Assembly (NCBI GenBank): GCA_964560875.1
Contig: CAZLMW010000122.1
Coordinates: 1 to 22,943, forward strand
Reading direction: 5' to 3'
DNA from: CAZLMW01 sp964560875
GTDB lineage: Bacteria > Myxococcota_A > UBA9042
Length of the DNA: 22,943 bases
Under the pieces are notes generated by a model that worked only from the letters and a program-made list of their open reading frames with translations, had not been told where the DNA came from and ran no database searches. The position numbers and the translations under genes were made by a program. This document shows, piece after piece, positions 1 to 7,654 of the stretch; position 1 is the stretch's first letter; each line of letters starts with the position of its first letter.

Positions 1-71
1 CATTGCCGATGAGTGCGGCGACGCTCACGTCCGAACAACTCCGATCCGATCTGCGCCACAGACCCTGCGCC

Positions 72-99
72 TTGCCGCACAGAACGGCTCTGTTATGGT
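72..99 (+). promoter_or_regulatory. Probable sigma70-type promoter for the glyQ-glyS unit
   Basis: TTGCCG at 72-77 and TATGGT at 94-99 are separated by 16 bases. The -10 hexamer is preceded by TGT, giving an extended -10 (TG-N-TATGGT). It lies about 80 bases before the glyQ start and is the best match in the leader. The leader then holds CCCGC, six T and GCGGG (119-134), a 5-bp stem with the T run in its loop, and the palindrome GCTCCGGAGC (135-144); neither has an obvious role. No T-box or tRNA-like leader is visible. Inference from consensus only. Confidence 0.4.
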
Positions 100-180
100 G
101 CCGCGCCCGCGCGAAGGGCCCGCTTTTTTGCGGGGCTCCGGAGCGGGCTGCCAAGACGCTGACAAAGGGCGACCAAACGT

Positions 181-1293
181 ATGACCAAGACGCCTTCCAA
201 GACGCCGCCGACGTTCCAGGACGTGATCCGTCGCCTGGGCAACTACTGGGCGGACTACGGCTGCATCCTCGCGCAGCCCTACGACATCGAGACGGGCGCG
301 GGCACGTTCAACCCTGCGACGTTTCTGCGGTCGCTGGGTCCCGAGCCGTGGTCGGTCGCGTACGTCGAGCCGTGCCGACGCCCCACCGACGGGCGCTACG
401 GCGATAACCCCAATCGCCTGCAGCACTACTTCCAGTACCAGGTGGTGCTCAAGCCGATCCCCGAAGACATCCAGGCGCTCTACCTCGGGTCGCTCGAGGC
501 GATCGGGATCGACATCAACGGCCATGACATCCGCTTTGTCGAAGACGACTGGGAGTCGCCGACCCTGGGCGCATGGGGGCTGGGCTGGGAGGTCTGGTGC
601 GACGGGATGGAGGTCACACAGTACACGTACTTCCAGCAGTGCGGGGGCATCGAGTTGGATGTGCCCTGCGTCGAGCTGACCTACGGCCTCGAGCGGCTGT
701 GCATGTACCTGCAGCGCAAGGCGAGCGTTTACGACCTGGTATGGACGCGTGGACCGGACGGGCGCGATATCACCTACGGCGAGATCAAGCATCGCGACGA
801 GGTCGAGTTTTCGCACTACAACTTCAGCGTCGCCAATGTGCAGCGCTTCCTCGACGAGTTCGCGGCGTGTGAAGACGCCGTGGCGCGTTTGCTGGCCCAT
901 GACCCGCCGCTGGTGCTGCCGGCCTATGACCAGGTGATGAAGGGCAGTCACGCGTTCAACTTGCTGGATGCGCGCGGCGCGATCTCGGTCAGCGAGCGGC
1001 AGAAATACATCGGTCGGGTGCGCGGCATGGCTCGCAAGTGCGCCGAGCGTTACGTCGAGCTGCGCTACGAGCTCGGTTTGCCAATGTGCAGCGAGAAGGA
1101 GCGCGACGCGGCGCTCAAGGCGCGGGCGGCGAAGCTGGCGGCCGAAGAGAAGCGGCGGCTGAAGAAGCAGAAGGCCGAGGAGAAGCGGCGCAAGAAAGAG
1201 GCGGCGAAGAAGGCAGCGGCTGACAAGGCTGCGGCTGACAAGGCTGCGGCTGAAAGAGCCGCTGGCAGCGCGCAGGCGGGAGCGGCTTCATGA
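181..1293 (+). CDS. glyQ: Glycyl-tRNA synthetase alpha subunit with a Lys/Ala-rich C-terminal tail
   Basis: Charges tRNA-Gly with glycine together with the beta subunit (alpha2beta2 bacterial type, cytoplasmic). The first ~300 of 370 residues are the GlyQ class II catalytic core: it opens with TFQDVIRRLGNYWADYGC and contains LAQPYDIETGAGTFNPATF, EPCRRPTDGRYGDNPNR and FQYQVVLKP, all hallmarks of the family. E. coli GlyQ is about 303 residues, so the last ~65 residues are an extension. This tail is almost entirely Lys, Arg, Glu and Ala and ends in AADKAADKAAERAAG-type repeats. AAAGGG lies about 10 bases before the ATG as a weak ribosome binding site. The stop overlaps the glyS start (ATGA), so the subunits are probably translationally coupled. 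Identity is near certain; the role of the tail is unknown. Confidence 0.97.
   Translation: MTKTPSKTPPTFQDVIRRLGNYWADYGCILAQPYDIETGAGTFNPATFLRSLGPEPWSVAYVEPCRRPTDGRYGDNPNRLQHYFQYQVVLKPIPEDIQALYLGSLEAIGIDINGHDIRFVEDDWESPTLGAWGLGWEVWCDGMEVTQYTYFQQCGGIELDVPCVELTYGLERLCMYLQRKASVYDLVWTRGPDGRDITYGEIKHRDEVEFSHYNFSVANVQRFLDEFAACEDAVARLLAHDPPLVLPAYDQVMKGSHAFNLLDARGAISVSERQKYIGRVRGMARKCAERYVELRYELGLPMCSEKERDAALKARAAKLAAEEKRRLKKQKAEEKRRKKEAAKKAAADKAAADKAAAERAAGSAQAGAAS
1216..1253 (+). repeat. 15-bp tandem repeat coding the glyQ tail
   Basis: Two perfect copies of GCGGCTGACAAGGCT (1216-1230 and 1231-1245) are followed by a partial third (1246-1253). Each codes for Ala-Ala-Asp-Lys-Ala. It is a length-variable minisatellite in the end of glyQ, so the tail has probably grown by slippage or unequal exchange. 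Confidence 0.85.
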
Positions 1294-3428
1294 GCGCGAA
1301 GAGTGACACAGCGAACCTGCTGATCGAGCTGGGCACCGAAGAGCTGCCCGCTGGACCGGCACCCAGGATGATGGCGGCGCTCGGCGAGGCGGTCGCCGGA
1401 TTGTTGGACGAAGAAGGGCTCGCCCACGGTGCCGTAACAGGACTCGGAACCCCGCGGCGCATCACCGTGCACGTGGCCGATGTCCAAAGCCGGCAGCCAG
1501 ACCGCGTCGATGAGATTACGGGCCCGCCCGCCAAGGTTGCGTTTCAGTCCGGTGGCGCCGCGACACGCGCCGGCGAGGGGTTTGCCCGCGGGCAGGGCAT
1601 GAAGGCTGAGGACCTCTACACGGTCACGACAGCCAAGGGCGACTACGCGGCGCTGAAGAAGACGGTCATCGGGCGCACCGCGGCGGCGATTATCGGTGAT
1701 GCGCTGCCCGGGATCCTGCGCGGGTTGCCCCAGCCCAAGCGCATGAGGTGGCTGCAAGGCGTTGACGGGTTCATCCGCCCGGTTCGGTGGCTGGTTGCCC
1801 TGCTTGGCGACGATGTCCTCGATGTGTCGTTTGTCGGCAAGAAAGCGAGCAAAGCCAGCCGTGGCCACCGGTTCTTCGCCGACCGCGCGATCGACGTGAC
1901 GAGTGAATTGGACGGTTACGTGGCGGCCCTCGCCGATGCGAAGGTGATGGTTCGACCCGAACAGCGCCGTGACGCCATCCTCGAAGGCGCGCGCCAAATC
2001 GCGGCTGATGCTGGCGGTGAGCTCGTCGCCGATGAAGAGACGCTCGCGACCGTCTCGTGGCTGGTCGAGTGGCCGTTGCCGTTGCTCGGGCGCTTCGACG
2101 ACGCGTTCCTGCAGATTCCGGCCGAGGTTGTGCTGACCACGCTCAAGTCGCACCAGAAGCTGTTTTGCGTGCGTGCAGTCGCACAAGACGGTGCGGATGC
2201 GCAATCCGCCGCGCTGTTGCCGTGCTTTGTCGCTGTGGCCAACACGCTCACCGACGCCAGCACAGAGACCGTCGCGGAAGGTAACGCCAAGGTCGTCGCT
2301 GCGCGCCTTGCCGACGCTCGGTTCTTCTATACCGAGGACCTGAAGGCGGAGCTCGGCAGCTATGTCGCCAAGCTCGACCGAAGGATCTGGCTGCAGGGGC
2401 TGGGAACGGTCGCCGACAAGGTCGCCCGCATCCAACGGCTCGCCATCGCGATCGCAAAACGCATCCAGACGGCCGATATGACCGCGGTTGAGCGGGGCGC
2501 CTGGCTGTGCAAAGCGGACCTCGAGACGCGCATGGTCGGCGAGTTTCCGTCCCTCCAGGGCATCATCGGCGAACACTACGCGGGCAAGAACGGTGAACCC
2601 GCGTCCGTTCGGGCCACGATCGCCGAGCACTACCTGCCGCGCTTCGCCGGTGACAAGCTGCCTCAAAGCGAAGCAGGCGCAATCGTCGCGATCGCCGACC
2701 GGCTGGACTCCATCGTCGGCTGCTTTGGAATCGGTCTCGTCCCGACCGGCGCCCAGGACCCCTACGCACTGCGCAGAGCTGCTCTCGGCGTGCTGCACAT
2801 CCTGGCGGATCGTCGCTGGTCCATCGGCCTGGCAGAGCTGGTCAAGATCGCGCGCCAGGGTTTGCCGTCCGCGGCGTTCAAGGCCGAACCCGCTGAGCTC
2901 GACGCGCAGCTCGCGACGTTCTTCCGAGGTCGTCTCAAGGCGTCTCACCAGGGCGATTACGCGACCGACCTGGTCGATGCGGTGCTCGACGCCGGGTTTG
3001 ACGACGTCGCTTCGGTGCTGGCGCGCTTGGACGCCCTCGCGACGATGCAGTCCACTGACGCCTTTGAGCCGCTCGCCGTGACGTTCAAGCGCGTCGGCAA
3101 TATCGTCGCCAAGTCGGGCCAAAGCGATGACAGCGCGGCAAGTTCACCCGTGGCCGAGCTCTTCGAAAGCGACGCTGAACGCGATCTCTTCGCCAAACTC
3201 AACGACGTCGCCAACGCTGTCGCGGGCTCGCTCGAAGACGGCAGCTACGACGCCGCACTCGGTCACTTGTCGAGCCTTCGCCCAACGGTCGATCGCTTCT
3301 TCGACGACGTGATGGTGATGGCCGAAGACCCCGAGGTACGCCGCAACAGGCTCGCGCTCATGCAGCAAACCGGGTCGATGTTCGCGTCGATCGCCGACTT
3401 CACCCGCATCCAGTCGCGGCGGGGCTGA
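1290..3428 (+). CDS. glyS: Glycyl-tRNA synthetase beta subunit
   Basis: Beta subunit of the alpha2beta2 glycyl-tRNA synthetase; it binds tRNA-Gly. The 712-residue protein opens with NLLIELGTEELPAGPAPRM, the classical GlyS N-terminus (LLxEIGTEELP), followed by GLGTPRRITVHV, RMRWLQGVDGFIRPVRWLVALL and TTLKSHQKLF. The region with VGEFPSLQGIIGEHYA and IADRLDSIVGCFGIGLVPTGAQDPYALRRAALG is the HD-like domain. The last ~100 residues form the DALR-type anticodon-binding region. Length is slightly above E. coli GlyS (689). The ATG overlaps the glyQ stop by ATGA. The next gene begins 3 bases after the stop. Confidence 0.97.
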   Translation: MSAKSDTANLLIELGTEELPAGPAPRMMAALGEAVAGLLDEEGLAHGAVTGLGTPRRITVHVADVQSRQPDRVDEITGPPAKVAFQSGGAATRAGEGFARGQGMKAEDLYTVTTAKGDYAALKKTVIGRTAAAIIGDALPGILRGLPQPKRMRWLQGVDGFIRPVRWLVALLGDDVLDVSFVGKKASKASRGHRFFADRAIDVTSELDGYVAALADAKVMVRPEQRRDAILEGARQIAADAGGELVADEETLATVSWLVEWPLPLLGRFDDAFLQIPAEVVLTTLKSHQKLFCVRAVAQDGADAQSAALLPCFVAVANTLTDASTETVAEGNAKVVAARLADARFFYTEDLKAELGSYVAKLDRRIWLQGLGTVADKVARIQRLAIAIAKRIQTADMTAVERGAWLCKADLETRMVGEFPSLQGIIGEHYAGKNGEPASVRATIAEHYLPRFAGDKLPQSEAGAIVAIADRLDSIVGCFGIGLVPTGAQDPYALRRAALGVLHILADRRWSIGLAELVKIARQGLPSAAFKAEPAELDAQLATFFRGRLKASHQGDYATDLVDAVLDAGFDDVASVLARLDALATMQSTDAFEPLAVTFKRVGNIVAKSGQSDDSAASSPVAELFESDAERDLFAKLNDVANAVAGSLEDGSYDAALGHLSSLRPTVDRFFDDVMVMAEDPEVRRNRLALMQQTGSMFASIADFTRIQSRRG

Positions 3429-3431
3429 ACC

Positions 3432-4763
3432 GTGAAAGGAATCGTGGTCCGCCTCGCGCTGATCGGCCTCGCTGGCCTGGTCGTTGCCGCGTGCACCGAT
3501 GAGCCGCCGCTGCCCGCCTACCAGGGCGAAGGCGTCTGTTATCCCGTCGGCCTGACCCCCGATCCGGCCGGACGCTACCTGTACGTCGCGGGCGCCAACT
3601 TCAACCGCGCCTTTCGCGGGGGCGTCGTCCGGGTCTACGACACCAAGACCGACTCGTTCACCGACGCGTCAACCGTGCAGATCCCAAGCTTCGCGTCGAC
3701 CCTGACCCCGCAGGTGCTACCCGACGACGGCAAGACCCAGCGCCTCCGCATGTACGTCGCCGCGCGGGACGACGATTCGGTCACCGCGGTCCAGGCGCGC
3801 CGCACCGGCACAGCGGCCCCCACCATCGGCTGCAACGGCAAGAAGCAGGCCGGGTGCCCTGAAAAGTGCGACAAGAAAGCGACTTTCGGCGGTGAAAAAG
3901 AGTCGGACCTCAACATCGGTGTCGACCCGATCGAGCTGTCCCTGGCCAAACATCCCAACGGCGCCGACAAGCTGCTGCATGTGGCGGCGACCGGCGACGG
4001 GCGCATGACCGTGCTGCAGGTCGCTGAAGGGGCCAACGGGGAAGCCGATATCACCGGGATCGGGCACATCACGCTGCCATTTGGGCTCGCCGATACCGTG
4101 ACCTCGCCGCTGACCGGCCGCACGTACGTCAGCAACTCCCGGGCGCCTCGGCTGTACACCTATTCGGTCGATTACAGCAGCGCGGGACCGGCGTCTTCGA
4201 GCGACGACGAAAAGTCCGCTCGCGGCGTGCGCAGCCACAGGTCGGTTGTGTTGCCGTCCGCTGGCGCCGGCGAATATGGGCGCGGAATGGCGCTCTCGGC
4301 CGACGGATCACGGCTGTACCTGGCGTACCGAAATCCCAACGCGTTGGTCGTCGTCGACATCGCCCCTGACATCACCGGCGAGCCCGCTGACCGCGTGCTT
4401 GGCGTGATCGGCCTCGGCGGCAGTCCGGCCCGTGTGCTCGTTGCCCCGACCGGACCCAAAGGGCGCGAGCTCGTGTACGTCAGCTGCTATGGCAGCGACG
4501 ACATCTGGGTGGTCGACCCATCCGTGCGTTCGGTGCTCGGCGTCGCGCGCTTGCCGCATTCGCCTTACGCGATGGCCGCCGTGCTCCAGGACGGAGGCGG
4601 CTGGGCCCTCTACGCCGCGCTTTTCACTCGCCACAGCATCGCTCGAATACCCCTCACCGACGGCTTGCCACCAAGCGGCGACTACGCGACCTGGCTCAAG
4701 GAACTCAAGACCTCCGACTGCGAGAACCTCGCCACGCCCGAGGAGGTCAAAGCATGCGAGTGA
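3432..4763 (+). CDS. Beta-propeller (YVTN-like) lipoprotein
   Basis: Predicted surface or periplasmic lipoprotein of 443 residues. Residues 1-20 form a signal peptide (KGIVVRLALIGLAGLVVAA) with lipobox Val-Ala-Ala-Cys at Cys21. The mature part has repeated blade-like stretches: RYLYVAGANFNR..VVRVYDTKTDSF, KLLHVAATGDGRMTVLQV, RTYVSNSRAPRLYTYSV, GSRLYLAYRNPNALVVVDI, ELVYVSCYGSDDIWVVDP and WALYAALFTRHSIARIPL. This is the YVTN/lactonase-like propeller pattern; I see no catalytic residues. The start is GTG only 3 bases after glyS. The alternative is a later start, but the signal peptide supports this one. The end overlaps the next lipoprotein gene by 10 bases, which implies coupled expression and perhaps a shared complex. 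Ligand unknown. Confidence 0.85.
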   Translation: MKGIVVRLALIGLAGLVVAACTDEPPLPAYQGEGVCYPVGLTPDPAGRYLYVAGANFNRAFRGGVVRVYDTKTDSFTDASTVQIPSFASTLTPQVLPDDGKTQRLRMYVAARDDDSVTAVQARRTGTAAPTIGCNGKKQAGCPEKCDKKATFGGEKESDLNIGVDPIELSLAKHPNGADKLLHVAATGDGRMTVLQVAEGANGEADITGIGHITLPFGLADTVTSPLTGRTYVSNSRAPRLYTYSVDYSSAGPASSSDDEKSARGVRSHRSVVLPSAGAGEYGRGMALSADGSRLYLAYRNPNALVVVDIAPDITGEPADRVLGVIGLGGSPARVLVAPTGPKGRELVYVSCYGSDDIWVVDPSVRSVLGVARLPHSPYAMAAVLQDGGGWALYAALFTRHSIARIPLTDGLPPSGDYATWLKELKTSDCENLATPEEVKACE

Positions 4764-7513
4764 CCCTGCAAGCACCAAGTCCGGCGCGCAGTTGGGTCGG
4801 GACTCTCATCGCCGTTGTCCTCCTGGTGCTGACCGGCTGCGACCAGACGGTGCCGCTGCTGACCAACGCCCTGCGCAACCCGCGTGACGTGGCCCTGGCC
4901 TGCGTCGCCGATGGCAAGGTAGCGGACCTCAATGGATGCGACCTCAACGACGTCCGCGCTTACGTAACCGCTGGCAGCACCGGCACCATCGCGGTCGGCA
5001 AGCCGCACGTCCCCGACTGGATCGACAACGACGGGTCCATTCCCGGTTTCACGCCGCTGCTTGTCGACGGGTTGCCGCAGAAGGTGCTCACGACATCGCT
5101 CGACCCGAGCCACCTGTTCACGACGCTGCCGGTCCGGCGCGAGATCGCGCGCATCGACCTGCTGACCGGCAAGCGCGATGCAGGGGTGACGCTGCCGTTT
5201 TCGCCCGGCGCGGTCGCGGTCGTCGAAAAACGCAAGGCGATGTACGTCGTGGACACGGTTGGCGGCGGCCTGTGGAAAGTCCCGATGACCGCGTTCGAAG
5301 GCAAAGGCGCCCCCCAGCAGCTGCTGTTTTCCGGCAAGCCGCTCGGTGGTTCGCCGCACAGCCTCGCGTGGGTGGACTACGACTTCATCGACGGGCTCGG
5401 AGCTAGCAAGACGCGTAACGACCTGTTCGTCGGCCACCTTGAGCACGGTCACATCAGCATCGTCGACCTGGCCACGGAAAAGCTCGTCAAGCGCGCGCCG
5501 ATCGACGCGCAATGTCGCGATGGGGTCGACAACGATGGCGATGGGACGACCGACAGCGCCGATAGCGGGTGCGACGACGCGGACGACCCATTCGAAGGCG
5601 ATCCGGAAGTGGGCGCGGCGGCCTGTGGCGACACGATCGACAACGACGGTGACGGCAAGATCGATAGCGCCGACCTCGGATGCACCGCGACCCCGACCCA
5701 CGATTCATGTCGCGACGGGATCGACAACGACGGCGACGGCAAGACCGATTACCCGGCAGATCCTGGATGCAGCGGTTTTGCTGGCAACAACGAGGCACGC
5801 GACGGGGCCAGCTGCGGCGATGGGGTCGACAACGACGGTGATGGCAAGACCGACACCGATGACAGCAAATGCAGCGCTGTGACCGACGACAAGGAAGCCG
5901 CCGCTGTCGCCAAAGACGTCAATTCCGCCTGCAACGACAAGATCGACAACGATGGCGATGGCAAGACGGACACCGACGACAGCGACTGTTCCGATGCCGG
6001 CAGTGGCGGCGAGATCCGAGCGCCGTGCGACGACGGGATCGACAACGATGGCGACGGGCTGACCGATACCGCCGACGGCGATTGCTACAACCGCGCGAGC
6101 CCGGCCGAGGTGTCCATCGCGCTGGCGCCTTCCACCACGCTGGCGGCGAGTTTCTCGGGCCGGTACCTGCTCGTCGGGCACCATCGTCGCGGGCAATTGC
6201 TCGTGTTCGATACGCAAGCGCGGCTGTTCCTCGTGCCCAAGCCCGGCGAAACGACGCCGTTCAAGCGAGCCAGTGCAGTCGGGTCCAAGCTGAGTCCGGC
6301 AGGCATCGACGTCGGCAACGCACCGCTCGCCATCGCGCCGATTCTCGATGAAGGCAAAGAGGCTTTCGCGGTGACGTTGCAGCTACGCGGCCTCATCGCT
6401 GTGCGGCTGTTCGACACCGAAGGCAAACTGAGCATCGGCGTCGTGACCACCGATACCGAGACAAAGACCGCCGCAGCAAGGCCCAGGCTGTCGGTGGGCG
6501 GCAATCTCATCGACCTCGCGACAACCGCGCCGCCGCGATTTGCGTCGTTTGGCCCCGTCGTGCCGCAGCCGACCGAAGGCGACAAGACGAACTGGTACGG
6601 GCTCACGATGACGGACACCGAACCCGAGCATCGCACCGAGACCTGGCGGTTCGCGTACGAAGGCCTGCTGCCCGGCGGTGAACGCAAGACTGGACGATTC
6701 GTGGCGAGTGATACGTTCGTCGATCATCACGCGGATTTTTGCCAGCTTGGAGTCGTGCCGGGCGATTCGCTGATCGTCCGCCGCGGCGCCGACGCGAAGG
6801 ATTGCGAGGGCCTCAAGGGCGACGCGGTCCGGTACCGAATCGTCGATGTGGGGAGCGACCAACTCAAGCTCGACAAGGACGGCGTTACCGATGTGCCCGT
6901 GACCGCGAGCAACCAATTGAACGTCACGGCGGCGGACGCGGTTTCCGTCCCGCTGCCCAAGCTGTCTTGCGTGCCAAGGGGCGGCATTCACTACGAAGTG
7001 CGCGCGTCTGATTGGTTGGTTACGGGGTCGGTCACCGGGATGACGACGTCGCGCCGCCGCGCTGATGTCGGATGTGTGGCGTGGGACAAGGCTTCGGTTG
7101 CCCAGGCCGCCCGGCTCGTGATGCCACGCCTGAAATCGGGCGAGGAGTTGGCCGCTTGTCCGATATCGGCCGAATCGTTGGCGGCGTCGTTCGAGAACCG
7201 CGACTACGCGACGGGCGCCTCCAAACCGTTTGCGGCGTTTGCCAACGCAGTGTTCACCGCGACGCTCACGCCCGGCTGCACCGGGGGCGATGACGCTGCC
7301 GACGCTGCCCGCCTGTTGCCGGGTGTGCGGGACATGACGTGGTCGTTTGGTGTTGCTATCGGATTCAGTCCGCGTGTCTCCGCCGTCGGCGCGCTCGCCG
7401 TCGCATTGGCCAGCCATCCAGCGCTGCCGTCGGTATACGTCGTCGACCAGGGCAAGGGCACACTGCACGCGGTGACCATCGCCGACGGTGATCCGTCGAA
7501 ATCGCTCGAATAG
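4754..7513 (+). CDS. Large lipoprotein: beta-propeller interrupted by six calcium-type repeats
   Basis: 919 residues. The signal peptide (residues 14-28, WVGTLIAVVLLVLTG) ends in lipobox Leu-Thr-Gly-Cys with Cys29. Residues about 30-250 contain propeller-like strands (DVRAYVTAGSTGTIAVG, REIARIDLLTGKRDAGV, KAMYVVDTVGGGLWKVP, GHISIVDLATEKLVKRA). Residues 254-444 hold six Cys-x-Asp-x-x-Asp-Asn-Asp-Gly-Asp-Gly repeats. Propeller-like strands resume straight after them (GRYLLVGHHRRGQLLVFDT) and recur near the C-terminus (PSVYVVDQGKGTLHAV). The rest is unrecognised and has several Cys. Such repeats are familiar from MopE-like and thrombospondin-type-3-like surface proteins. AGGAGG lies 9 bases before the ATG. 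It probably works outside the cytoplasm with the lipoprotein encoded just upstream. Function unknown. Confidence 0.85.
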   Translation: MRVTLQAPSPARSWVGTLIAVVLLVLTGCDQTVPLLTNALRNPRDVALACVADGKVADLNGCDLNDVRAYVTAGSTGTIAVGKPHVPDWIDNDGSIPGFTPLLVDGLPQKVLTTSLDPSHLFTTLPVRREIARIDLLTGKRDAGVTLPFSPGAVAVVEKRKAMYVVDTVGGGLWKVPMTAFEGKGAPQQLLFSGKPLGGSPHSLAWVDYDFIDGLGASKTRNDLFVGHLEHGHISIVDLATEKLVKRAPIDAQCRDGVDNDGDGTTDSADSGCDDADDPFEGDPEVGAAACGDTIDNDGDGKIDSADLGCTATPTHDSCRDGIDNDGDGKTDYPADPGCSGFAGNNEARDGASCGDGVDNDGDGKTDTDDSKCSAVTDDKEAAAVAKDVNSACNDKIDNDGDGKTDTDDSDCSDAGSGGEIRAPCDDGIDNDGDGLTDTADGDCYNRASPAEVSIALAPSTTLAASFSGRYLLVGHHRRGQLLVFDTQARLFLVPKPGETTPFKRASAVGSKLSPAGIDVGNAPLAIAPILDEGKEAFAVTLQLRGLIAVRLFDTEGKLSIGVVTTDTETKTAAARPRLSVGGNLIDLATTAPPRFASFGPVVPQPTEGDKTNWYGLTMTDTEPEHRTETWRFAYEGLLPGGERKTGRFVASDTFVDHHADFCQLGVVPGDSLIVRRGADAKDCEGLKGDAVRYRIVDVGSDQLKLDKDGVTDVPVTASNQLNVTAADAVSVPLPKLSCVPRGGIHYEVRASDWLVTGSVTGMTTSRRRADVGCVAWDKASVAQAARLVMPRLKSGEELAACPISAESLAASFENRDYATGASKPFAAFANAVFTATLTPGCTGGDDAADAARLLPGVRDMTWSFGVAIGFSPRVSAVGALAVALASHPALPSVYVVDQGKGTLHAVTIADGDPSKSLE
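5513..6085 (+). repeat. Six imperfect coding repeats with DNDGDG calcium-binding cores
   Basis: Six units each read C-x-D-(G/T/K)-(I/V)-DNDGDG-x-(T/I)-D and end in a second Cys about 20 residues after the first. Spacers of variable length and acidic sequence separate them. At the DNA level the shared stretch is GTCGACAACGATGGCGATGG with third-position changes, so the units have diverged but selection kept the protein motif. The Asp/Asn spacing matches EF-hand-like calcium loops (DxDxDG). The paired Cys would suit one disulfide per unit in an oxidising compartment. Confidence 0.9.
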
Positions 7514-7654
7514 CGCCGTTTTTCGAGACGTAGATCGACGCAGGGGTGCCAAGCGGGCCGCTGGGTGCGGTTTGATGCCTCGGTGCTACTAACCATGCTT
7601 CGCGAGTCGATCGCCTGTCCTGGAGCCCTACAACGCCCAGGGGCGCCAGGGGCG
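7514..7654. other. Convergent intergenic region, no gene seen
   Basis: This lies between the end of the lipoprotein gene (+) and the end of the sensor kinase gene (-). The only structure is ACGCCC (7633-7638) facing GGGCGT (7650-7655), a 6-bp GC stem with an 11-base loop at the kinase stop codon. No T run follows on either strand, so it is at best a weak bidirectional terminator. Confidence 0.5.

Noticed and set aside
1..3. CAT at the left edge as the start of a leftward gene
   Set aside because: No ribosome binding site is visible on the - strand and no coding sequence lies inside the window to test it.
119..134. CCCGC, six T, GCGGG before glyQ as a terminator
   Set aside because: The T run is in the loop rather than after the stem, and the stem is only 5 bp.
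1065..3122. 685-codon open frame antisense to glyQ/glyS
   Set aside because: Its composition is Arg/Gly/Ala-rich without domains, and it mirrors two certain synthetase genes; in GC-rich DNA such frames are expected.
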